Origin: Pseudomonadota bacterium
Lineage (GTDB): Bacteria > Myxococcota_A > Polyangia > GCA-2747355
Direction: 5' to 3'
DNA: 64,000 bases
Assembly: GCA_016711215.1 (NCBI GenBank)
Contig: JADJTL010000002.1
Coordinates: forward strand, 620,001-684,000
Shown here: in pieces, positions 36,380 through 43,221 of the stretch
How the letters are laid out: each line of letters starts with the position of its first letter
Numbering within the stretch: the first letter of the stretch is position 1
The notes under the pieces: model-generated
Database searches by the model: none
What the model was told of the DNA's origin: nothing
What the model saw: the letters and a program-made list of their open reading frames with translations, nothing else
Program-made: the position numbers and the translations under genes

Positions 36380-37263
36380 TGCACCATCCCGCCGCCCTGC
36401 TCGATCCGGAGGCCCTCGTCCCGCCGCATCCGCTGCTCTGGGAGCCGCTCTTGCGCGCCGCGCTCCTCGAGGATCTCGGCCGGGCCGGCGACCTGACCAG
36501 CGAGGCGATCGTGCCGCCCGCGTTGCAGGCGCGCGGCCGGATCGTCGCCCGACAGGCGGGCTGTGTGGCGGGGCTGCTGCCCGCGACGCGCGCGCTCTTG
36601 CTCTTCGAACCGCAGGTCGTCGTCGAGGCGCAGGTCGGCGAGGGCGCCGTCGTCGCCGCGGGCGAGACCCTGGCGCTGGTGCGCGGGCCCGCCCGGGCCC
36701 TGCTCGGCGCCGAGCGCACGACGCTCAACCTGCTGGGCCGCCTCTGCGGGATCGCCACGGTGACGCGCGGCGTGGTCGAGGCGTTGAGCGGCACGCGAGC
36801 CCGCGTGGTCTGCACGCGCAAGACGACACCGGGACTGCGCGTGCTCGAGAAGTACGCCGTGCGCGCGGGCGGCGGCGCGAATCACCGCTTCGGCCTCGAC
36901 GACGCTGTGCTGATCAAGGACAACCACCTGGTCCTCGCCGGCAGCATCGGCGAGGCGGTGGCCCGCGTGCGACGCCGCGTCGGGCACATGATCAAGGTCG
37001 AGGTCGAGGTCGACAACCTCGCGCAGCTCGAAGAGGCGCTGGCCGCGGGGATCGACGCCGTGCTGCTCGACAACATGGACCTGGCGACGCTGCGGCGCGC
37101 CACGAGCATCGTCGCCGGCCGTGTGCTAACAGAGGCCTCGGGCGGCATTCGTCCCGATAACGTGGCGGCGATCGCGTCGACCGGGGTCGACCTGCTCTCG
37201 ATCGGCTGGCTGACGCATAGCGCGGCGAGCCTCGATGTGGCGCTTGATCTCGAGCTCGCCTGA
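36379..37263 (+). CDS. nadC: Nicotinate-nucleotide pyrophosphorylase (carboxylating)
   Basis: 294 aa quinolinate phosphoribosyltransferase, making nicotinate mononucleotide from quinolinate and PRPP with loss of CO2. Motifs: LLRAALLEDLGRAGDLTS, RTTLNLLGRLCGIAT, CTRKTTPGLRVLEKYAV, GGGANHRFGLDDAVLIKDNH and the phosphate-binding IEVEVDNL-type strand (VEVEVDNLAQLEEAL). It starts one base into the nadB stop and completes the de novo NAD operon. Its own stop codon is the first three bases of a 19-bp tandem repeat. Confidence 0.95.
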   Translation: MHHPAALLDPEALVPPHPLLWEPLLRAALLEDLGRAGDLTSEAIVPPALQARGRIVARQAGCVAGLLPATRALLLFEPQVVVEAQVGEGAVVAAGETLALVRGPARALLGAERTTLNLLGRLCGIATVTRGVVEALSGTRARVVCTRKTTPGLRVLEKYAVRAGGGANHRFGLDDAVLIKDNHLVLAGSIGEAVARVRRRVGHMIKVEVEVDNLAQLEEALAAGIDAVLLDNMDLATLRRATSIVAGRVLTEASGGIRPDNVAAIASTGVDLLSIGWLTHSAASLDVALDLELA

Positions 37264-37355
37264 TTCGCTGGCGAGGCGTTGATTCGCTGGCGAGGCGTTG
37301 ATTCGCTGGCGAGGCGTTGATTCGCTGGCGAGGTTTTGCTTCGCTGGCGAGGCTA
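37261..37355. repeat. 19-bp tandem repeat containing the nadC stop codon
   Basis: Five units of TGATTCGCTGGCGAGGCGT: three perfect (37261-37279, 37280-37298, 37299-37317), one ending in TTT (37318-37336) and one diverged (37337-37355). The TGA of unit 1 is the nadC stop. The array fills the gap to lemA. No long spacers or hairpin. Confidence 0.95.
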
Positions 37356-37373
37356 GTTGTGGAGGCATCGACG

Positions 37374-37964
37374 ATGCGCAAGAGCTGGTGTGGACGTGGG
37401 TGGATCGCCGCAGCGCTGGGCTGCTCGCTGCTGGTCGGCTGCGGCTACAACGCCGTGATCGAGCGCGACGAAGAGGTCAAGGCGGCCTGGGCCGAGGTGC
37501 AGAATCAGTACAAGCGCCGGGCCGACCTGGTGCCGAACCTGGTCAAGGTGGTCAAGGGGGCGGCCAACTTCGAGCAGCAGACGCTGCAGAAGGTCGTCGA
37601 GGCCCGCTCGCAGGTGGCGGGGCTGAAGATCGACGCCAGCACGGCGCAGGACCCCGCCAAGCTGCGCGCCTTCGAGCAGGCGCAGAGCCAGCTCTCGGGC
37701 GCGCTGTCGCGCTTGTTGGTCGTCGTCGAGCGCTATCCGCAGCTCAAGGCCACGGAGGCCTTTCGCGACCTGCAGGCGCAGCTCGAGGGCACGGAGAACC
37801 GCGTGACGGTGGCCCGTGGGCGCTTCATCGCGTCGGTAGCCGAGTACAACAAGGTCGTGCTGCGCTTCCCCAGCAGCCTGGGCGCCAAGCTGCGTGGCAA
37901 GACCCTGCGGCCGACCTTCGAGGGTACGGCGGCCGACGCCCAGCCACCCGATGTCAACCTCTAG
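37374..37964 (+). CDS. lemA: LemA family lipoprotein
   Basis: 196 aa, start ATG 37374 with GGAGG at 37361-37365. The signal peptide MRKSWCGRGWIAAALGCSLL ends in lipobox LVG-Cys23. The family core begins GYNAVIERDEEVKAAWAEVQ and NQYKRRADLVPNLVKVVKG, followed by long helices and EYNKVVLRFPSSLGA. LemA proteins commonly neighbour TPM-domain proteins, as here, and are envelope proteins of uncertain function. Its end overlaps the next gene by 14 bp. Confidence 0.93.
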   Translation: MRKSWCGRGWIAAALGCSLLVGCGYNAVIERDEEVKAAWAEVQNQYKRRADLVPNLVKVVKGAANFEQQTLQKVVEARSQVAGLKIDASTAQDPAKLRAFEQAQSQLSGALSRLLVVVERYPQLKATEAFRDLQAQLEGTENRVTVARGRFIASVAEYNKVVLRFPSSLGAKLRGKTLRPTFEGTAADAQPPDVNL

Positions 37965-38805
37965 CGCGGCGACCCGATTGGCCCCCGTCGCCGGGCTCGC
38001 GCGCGCGTCCCTGGGCCTCGCGCTGCTCTGCGGGGCCAACCTCGGGCACGCCGCGCCGCTGCCGGTGCCGGCGCTCGCGGGGCACGTCAACGACCGCGCC
38101 GGGCTGCTTCCGGCCGCGACGCGCGCACGGCTCGAGGCGCAGCTCAGCGCCTTCGAGCAGCAGACCGCGCACCAATTCGCGGTGCTGATCACCGACACGC
38201 TGCAGGGCGAGGCGGTCGAGACCTACGCGCTGCGGGTGGCCGAGGCCTGGAAGCTCGGGCAGGCTCGCCACGACAACGGCCTGCTGCTGCTGATCGCGCT
38301 CAACGACCGGCGGATGCGCATCGAGGTCGGTTATGGTCTCGAGGGCTCGATCCCCGATCTGCTCGCCGCGCGGATCGTCCGCAACGTGCTGACGCCTGCC
38401 TTTCGCGCCCGCGACTTTGGCGGTGGTATCGAGCGCGCGCTGGCCTTGCTGATGGACGCCGCGCGTGGCCTCAAGGTCGAGGTGCCCGCGCCCGCGCGCG
38501 CGCGCAGAGGGCCGGCGCCGGGCGGCACCCTGCTCTGGTTGGTGATCGCCCTCGCTTGGGGCGTTGGCAGCCTGGCGCTGGGCGCGCGGCGGCAGCGCCT
38601 GCTGGGAGGGCGTGGCGGGCGCCGGCGGGGGATCGGTGGCCTCGAGGGTCTGGCCGGGCTCGGGCTCGGGCTGGGCGGCCCCTGGGTCGGCCCACGCGAG
38701 CGCGGCTCCCACCGCGGCGGCGGGCTCTGGGGCGGTGGCGGCGGTGGCGGCTTCAGTGGCGGGGGCGGCGGCTTCGGCGGCGGCGGCGCCTCGGGAGGGT
38801 GGTAG
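37951..38805 (+). CDS. TPM-domain membrane protein (YgcG/Psb32 type)
   Basis: 284 aa, ATG 37951 inside the end of lemA. An N-terminal signal sequence (LARASLGLALLCGANLGHAA) is followed by a TPM domain at about 35-165 (HVNDRAGLLPAATRARLEAQL, HQFAVLITDTLQG, DNGLLLLIALNDRRMRIEVG). A transmembrane helix is at about 190-210. The C-terminal tail is glycine-rich and ends GFGGGGASGGW, a common feature of YgcG proteins. Such proteins occur with LemA in a membrane-associated pair. Confidence 0.9.
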   Translation: MSTSSAATRLAPVAGLARASLGLALLCGANLGHAAPLPVPALAGHVNDRAGLLPAATRARLEAQLSAFEQQTAHQFAVLITDTLQGEAVETYALRVAEAWKLGQARHDNGLLLLIALNDRRMRIEVGYGLEGSIPDLLAARIVRNVLTPAFRARDFGGGIERALALLMDAARGLKVEVPAPARARRGPAPGGTLLWLVIALAWGVGSLALGARRQRLLGGRGGRRRGIGGLEGLAGLGLGLGGPWVGPRERGSHRGGGLWGGGGGGGFSGGGGGFGGGGASGGW

Positions 38806-38807
38806 CG

Positions 38808-39425
38808 ATGGCGCTGCTCTCGGCGGAGGAGGCGCGGCGCGTCGAGGAGGCGGTCGCCACGGCAGAGGCGCGGACGGCGGGTGAGATCGTCGTGGTCGTC
38901 GTCGCGCGCAGTGAGCGCTACGAGGGGTCGCGCGCCCTGCTCGCAGCGCTGTGGACGATCATGGCGGCTACGGCGGCGGCGGCGTATCTGCCGTGGCACG
39001 TCGAGCCGCTGTGGCTGCTGGTGGCTCAGCTTCCAGCCCTCGCGCTGGGCTTCTGGCTCGCCGGCTGGGGTCCCTTGCTGCGCACGGTGCTGCCGCCGGG
39101 CCGGGCCGCGCGGGCGGTCCATGAGCGGGCGCTGCGGGCCTTCGCCGAGCACGGTGTCCACCGCACGCGCGATCGCTCGGGCCTGCTGATCTTGATCAGC
39201 GCGCTCGAGCGGCGCGTCGAGATCCTCGGCGACGATGGGATTCATCAGCGGGTCGGGGCGCAGGGCTGGGCCGAGCAGGTGACGCAGCTCGTGGCGGCCG
39301 TGCGCGAGGGACGCCCAGGCGATGGCTTGGTCAGCGTGATCGAGCAGCTCGGCGCGCTGCTGTCGGCGCACTTCCCGCGGCGCAGCGATGACACCAACGA
39401 GCTACCGGATACCCCGCGGCAATGA
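38808..39425 (+). CDS. Second TPM-domain membrane protein
   Basis: 205 aa, ATG 38808, two bases after the previous stop. It begins with the TPM start MALLSAEEARRVEEAVATAE and EIVVVVVARSERYEGS, has two adjacent hydrophobic helices (LLAALWTIMAATAAAAYLPW; LWLLVAQLPALALGFWLAGW), then the rest of the domain (RDRSGLLILISALERRVEIL, DDGIHQRVGAQGWAE). The membrane pair inserted into the domain distinguishes it from the neighbouring TPM protein. Third gene of the lemA operon. Confidence 0.88.
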   Translation: MALLSAEEARRVEEAVATAEARTAGEIVVVVVARSERYEGSRALLAALWTIMAATAAAAYLPWHVEPLWLLVAQLPALALGFWLAGWGPLLRTVLPPGRAARAVHERALRAFAEHGVHRTRDRSGLLILISALERRVEILGDDGIHQRVGAQGWAEQVTQLVAAVREGRPGDGLVSVIEQLGALLSAHFPRRSDDTNELPDTPRQ

Positions 39426-39556
39426 GCCGCGGCCCCTGCGCTGACCCGCTGGCAGCGGGGGCCTTGCCCCGGAGGCGGGCTCGTGGCAAGCAGGCGGATA
39501 GGGTTGGCTGGGCACAGGCCGCTAGCTAAGGTCGGGATAGGGTCGGGGGGGCCGAG

Positions 39557-40792
39557 ATGGGACGGCTGGCGCGCTTTTCCGCGGGCGTGGTGAGGCCCGC
39601 GACGATTGTCTGCGCGGTGATCCTTGGCACGATCATCACCTGCACCGGGGCGAGGGCCTTCGGCGCTTCACCGTGCGCGCAGCGAGCCAAGCACACCCCC
39701 GCGGATCCGGCGCGTCGTCGGCTCCTTGTCGGGGCTGCAGCGGTCGCAGCGTCGGCGCTGCTGCCGAGGCGCGCCGCTGCCCGCCCTCACGCGAAGTCCC
39801 CGCACGGCGAGCCCGTCGCCAAGGGCCTGCTGACGGACTACTTCGCCGCGACCAGCCCCGGGGCGGCCGGGGCGGCCGATGCGTCCAACTGGGCGCTAGT
39901 GGTGGCCGACGCGCTCGAGGGCCTGCGCGATTTCCCGCCGGCGCGCGCGGACAATCCCCTCCGGACGGAGGGCCAGCCGGTGGTCGACGCGTCGGCGCGG
40001 ATCATGTTGCTCACCGGAGAGGAACTCGCGAGCTCTCCCGCCGGGCGCGCGGTCTTCGGAAGGCTGGCGCGGTCCGGAGCGGCCGAGCTTGGGGGCCTGC
40101 CCCTGCTGGCCTTTGGCCAGTGGGCCCCCACCGAGCTCGGCAAGCTCTTTGCGCCGGGCGAGCGCAGGGCGCTCGAGGCGGCGCTGCAGCGGGGCGAGCG
40201 CCCCTGGCGGCTCGCGCTCGCGCGGGCCGTCGCCGCCGAGGGCGATCCCCGGGACCTGGCGCTCTATCGAAACCACTGGGACGTGCTCGTCAACGTGGAT
40301 TGGCTCTTCGGCGCGGCGGCGACCTTCGGGCCCTCCGCGACGCATGAGCTGCTGACCCGAGGCCTGCTCGCCCCGTGGGCCTTTGCCGCGCTGCCGGCGA
40401 TGTTCGCCGCGCGGCCCGCGGACCGGCCGCTGCGTGGTCCTGGAGCGTGGAGGCGGGCCGAGGGCGATCCGGCGGCCGCCGTGGATTGCTTCGAGACCTT
40501 CGCCGCGCTGCTCGAAGCGCTCTGGCGAGGCTTTAACCGCGGCAGCGCCGAGGGCTGGACGACCGCGCGCCAGGTTCAGGCCTTCTTCAAGGAGCGGGCG
40601 GATCGCGGCCTGCCCATGGGCCGCTACGCCTTTCGCGAGCAGGCAGCACAGCCCGGTGCCGCCACCGAGCTGGCGCTGCCGGTGGCGGAGCTCTTCATTG
40701 CCGAGAACCCCTTTCCGAGCCGGCGGGCGCGGATCGATCCAGATCGGGACGCGGACGAGGACGACGGCGCCGACAAGCGCAGCGGCGAGTAG
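39557..40792 (+). CDS. Exported protein of unknown function, paralogue of the next gene
   Basis: 411 aa. The first 35 residues are hydrophobic (VVRPATIVCAVILGTIITC). A second hydrophobic stretch after RRR (ARRRLLVGAAAVAASALLPR, about 53-72) looks like a twin-arginine-type signal, so either could direct export. The body is helical with no recognised motif. Residues LLTRGLLAPWAFAALPAMFA, ARPADRPLRGPGAW match a segment of the next protein (LRGLVGDVVFGAMPALFAQR, PAALTAASPGPW). The C-terminus is acidic. The stop codon lies in a 15-bp tandem repeat. Confidence 0.65.
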   Translation: MGRLARFSAGVVRPATIVCAVILGTIITCTGARAFGASPCAQRAKHTPADPARRRLLVGAAAVAASALLPRRAAARPHAKSPHGEPVAKGLLTDYFAATSPGAAGAADASNWALVVADALEGLRDFPPARADNPLRTEGQPVVDASARIMLLTGEELASSPAGRAVFGRLARSGAAELGGLPLLAFGQWAPTELGKLFAPGERRALEAALQRGERPWRLALARAVAAEGDPRDLALYRNHWDVLVNVDWLFGAAATFGPSATHELLTRGLLAPWAFAALPAMFAARPADRPLRGPGAWRRAEGDPAAAVDCFETFAALLEALWRGFNRGSAEGWTTARQVQAFFKERADRGLPMGRYAFREQAAQPGAATELALPVAELFIAENPFPSRRARIDPDRDADEDDGADKRSGE

Positions 40793-40820
40793 CGCAGCGG
40801 CGAGTAGCGCAGCGCCGAGC
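40776..40820. repeat. 15-bp tandem repeat spanning a stop codon
   Basis: AGCGCAGCGGCGAGT is perfect at 40776-40790 and 40791-40805, and diverged at 40806-40820. The TAG stop (40790-40792) straddles the first two units; a second TAG is in phase with the same unit position. Confidence 0.93.
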
Positions 40821-40893
40821 AGCGTGGCGTGGGTGAGGAGGGCGTGATGGGCAGGTCGGCGGAGCGTGGGTCGTAGTCGCGCTGGTTGCAGCC

Positions 40894-41955
40894 ATGGTGA
40901 GCCCGGCGCTGGGCGCGCCTGGCGGCGCCTTCGTCCCGGCGCGTCGGTGCTTCCTCGTCACGGCTGCGACCGTTGCGGCCTCGGCGGGGGTCGCTCTGCT
41001 GGCGGGAGCCGCGCCGACCGGCAATCACAGGCCCGGCCACCAGACGAGGGGGCGAATCGTCGACGGCGCCTTGCGCTCGGTCGCCGCCGAGCTGCGTCCT
41101 GCGCTCAAGCACGTGGGGGTCTGGTCCGAGCTGGTCGGGGCGCTCTTCCAGGAGAGTCGCGCCTACCCGCTCCCCGGAAGCGAACATCCCTTCCAGCAGC
41201 CGCTGCCGAGTGCCCTGGTCGTCGGCGAGCTGAACCTGGTGCTCGCTCCGCAGCGCGAGGTGCTGGGGTCGCGGGCCATTCTGGCGGCCTCTGGGGGGGA
41301 AGGGCTGCCCGACGCGACCAAGCTGATCAGCCTCAGCGAGCTCCACGAGACGCCGCTGGCCCGCGTGGCCGGCGGTGCGGGCAAGATCGAGGCCGAGCTG
41401 CGACAGGGGCGCCACTCCGACGCCTTGCGCCTGGCCCAGCAGCGCCTGGAGCTCCCGCCGTTGGACGTCGCGCTCTATCACGCTCAGACCACCGTCTACC
41501 TCTTGGCCGAGCGGATCTTCAGCGCTCAGCGCGCCACGCCGGCGCAGGAGGACCGCGAGCTGGCGTGGCTCCGCGGGCTCGTCGGAGACGTGGTGTTCGG
41601 CGCCATGCCCGCGCTCTTTGCGCAGCGCCCCGCCGCGTTGACCGCGGCTTCACCCGGCCCCTGGGAGACGCTGCCTTCCGATCGCGCCGCCGGGCCGGCC
41701 TACCTCGAACGCTTGGCCGATGCCCTGGGGCGCGACGACGAGGCTGCGCGCGGGCAAGGCCGGGCCGGCGCGCCCGACCCACAGGTGCAGTCGGATCGAG
41801 AGGTCGCCAAGGAGCTCCGAGGCAGCGCAAACGCCGCGGTGCATCGTGTGCGTGCGGTGCCGGCACCGCGACCGAGCGTGATCATCATTCCCTTCGGCAC
41901 CCCCTTCGGCGACCCCTTTGGCAGAAGGGACCCACCGCGGGGAATCGAGATCTAG
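40894..41955 (+). CDS. Exported protein of unknown function, possibly frameshifted at its start
   Basis: 353 aa from ATG 40894, but that ATG has no ribosome site and cuts into a signal-peptide-like stretch that is open upstream (WVVVALVAAMVSPALGAPGG from about 40867). A strong AGGAGG (40836-40841) with ATG 40847 lies just upstream in a different frame and stops after nine codons at 40874-40876. One lost base between would join them. The body is helical and related to the preceding protein; the tail IIIPFGTPFGDPFGRRDP is Pro/Gly-rich. No known family. Confidence 0.6.
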   Translation: MVSPALGAPGGAFVPARRCFLVTAATVAASAGVALLAGAAPTGNHRPGHQTRGRIVDGALRSVAAELRPALKHVGVWSELVGALFQESRAYPLPGSEHPFQQPLPSALVVGELNLVLAPQREVLGSRAILAASGGEGLPDATKLISLSELHETPLARVAGGAGKIEAELRQGRHSDALRLAQQRLELPPLDVALYHAQTTVYLLAERIFSAQRATPAQEDRELAWLRGLVGDVVFGAMPALFAQRPAALTAASPGPWETLPSDRAAGPAYLERLADALGRDDEAARGQGRAGAPDPQVQSDREVAKELRGSANAAVHRVRAVPAPRPSVIIIPFGTPFGDPFGRRDPPRGIEI

Positions 41956-42088
41956 AGCGCGCGTGCGCGAAGGCTCGGCGCGCTGGGAGCCACCCTGGCG
42001 GGCGCGCGCTCGCCCTGCCCGCGGACACCGGCTATGCTCGTGGCGCCGCGGCCCTTGGAAGCGGGAGCGGCACGGAGCGAGGGTGACG

Positions 42089-42541
42089 ATGTCCGGTTCA
42101 GATACACGCGTGGCGGCGCGCAACCCGGTGGGGCGGGTCGAGATCGTGACCGTCTACCGCGACAGGCGGCACCTGCCGGCAACGGGCCTGCTGCAACACC
42201 TCGAGCAGCGCGCCGAGGTCTACACCATCTTCAATGTCGTCGGCGTGGTGCGCGATGTCTCGCAAAACGGGCTCGGCATCTCCTTCGAGGGCCAGCGCCT
42301 GATGGGCAGCAACATCCTGCGTGATGGCGAGCAGTATGTCCTCAAGCTGACAATGCTGCTCTCCGAGGTGCCCCCGGAGCTGCGGCAGTTCGTCAGCAGC
42401 GAGGGTTCCTACAGCTTCGTGGCGTTGCGGGCGCAATGCGCTTGGCACCAGACGACCAGCGAGGTCTCGCGGGCCGGCTTCGAGCTGCTCGACAGCAACC
42501 CTCCCGAGGTGCTGGCCTTCGTGCGCGAGCAGACGGCCTAG
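42089..42541 (+). CDS. PilZ-domain protein
   Basis: 150 aa, ATG 42089 with GAGGG upstream. A single PilZ domain occupies most of the protein: VVRDVSQNGLGISFEG contains the DxSxxG motif, and AQCAWHQTT followed by GFELLDSNPPEVLAFV is the closing strand and helix. The N-terminal RxxxR that wraps c-di-GMP is not clearly present (only LEQRAEVY), so ligand binding is uncertain. A GGDEF-containing kinase is elsewhere in the window but not adjacent. The stop TAG abuts a 13-bp direct repeat. Confidence 0.75.
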   Translation: MSGSDTRVAARNPVGRVEIVTVYRDRRHLPATGLLQHLEQRAEVYTIFNVVGVVRDVSQNGLGISFEGQRLMGSNILRDGEQYVLKLTMLLSEVPPELRQFVSSEGSYSFVALRAQCAWHQTTSEVSRAGFELLDSNPPEVLAFVREQTA

Positions 42542-42566
42542 GCTAGCGGCCCAGGCTAGCGGCCCG
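42541..42566. repeat. 13-bp direct repeat at the PilZ gene stop
   Basis: GGCTAGCGGCCCA at 42541-42553 and GGCTAGCGGCCCG at 42554-42566. The first base is the last base of the stop codon (42539-42541). Confidence 0.85.
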
Positions 42567-42597
42567 CCCTGATCGCCAGCGGGCCGCCGGCGCCAGC

Positions 42598-43221
42598 TCA
42601 GCGGCAGGTGCCGCCCCCGACCTCGCCGACGCAACGACCCGTCTCACAGTGGTCGTTGGTCGTGCAGCTATCGCCGTCGTCGCAGAGGCTGCCCGTGAGC
42701 TTGGTCCACGCGGTCTTGTCGTTGCGTGGTCGGCAGCGCTCGCAGACGTTATCCGGGTTGGCCTCGTTCTCCAGCATGCACCGCGGCCGCCGCAGGCTGC
42801 CCTCGCGCACGAGCACCAGGCACGTCTCCCCCTCGACCTGGAAGCTGCAGAGCCCATGGCCGAGGCAGAGATCCCGCGTGCAGGAAAGGCCATCGTTGCA
42901 GATTTGTCCGAAGGCGACGTGGCAGCGGCCGTCGTCGCCGCAGCGCGCGGTGATGGCGCAGGGGTCGGTGGTCGTGCAGGGGCTCCCCGCCGCCCCGTCA
43001 CAGCGCGGCAGCGCGCGCGCATCGGGACCGATCGCCGCGCCCGCATCGCGGCCTAGGCGTAGGTCCGCCGTGGCCGCCCCATCGCTCGTGTTCGACCCTG
43101 CGTCGCGCGTGCCTTGCGCGCCGCAGCCGCAGGCCGCGGCCAAGAGCGCAGCGCTTGCCCAGACCAGCGTCGCGGCGCCCTCGCGGCGCCGCGCGCGCGC
43201 TCCTCGCGCCCGCATGCTCAT
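42598..43221 (-). CDS. Cysteine-rich lipoprotein
   Basis: 207 aa. A signal peptide (GAATLVWASAALLAAAC) ends at a likely lipidated Cys31. An Asp/Ala/Gly linker (about 36-72) precedes a Cys-rich domain with about 20 cysteines (CDGAAGSPCTTTDPC, CGDDGRCHVAFGQIC, CSFQVEGETC, CDDGDSCTTNDHC) typical of disulfide-knotted surface proteins in myxobacteria. Its ATG overlaps the stop of the VWA gene by 4 bp (ATGA), so it is the last gene of a three-gene operon. Function unknown. Confidence 0.8.
   Translation of the reverse strand: MSMRARGARARRREGAATLVWASAALLAAACGCGAQGTRDAGSNTSDGAATADLRLGRDAGAAIGPDARALPRCDGAAGSPCTTTDPCAITARCGDDGRCHVAFGQICNDGLSCTRDLCLGHGLCSFQVEGETCLVLVREGSLRRPRCMLENEANPDNVCERCRPRNDKTAWTKLTGSLCDDGDSCTTNDHCETGRCVGEVGGGTCR

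Noticed and set aside
37261..37355. Possible CRISPR array
   Set aside because: The units are directly adjacent with no unique spacers and there are no cas genes.
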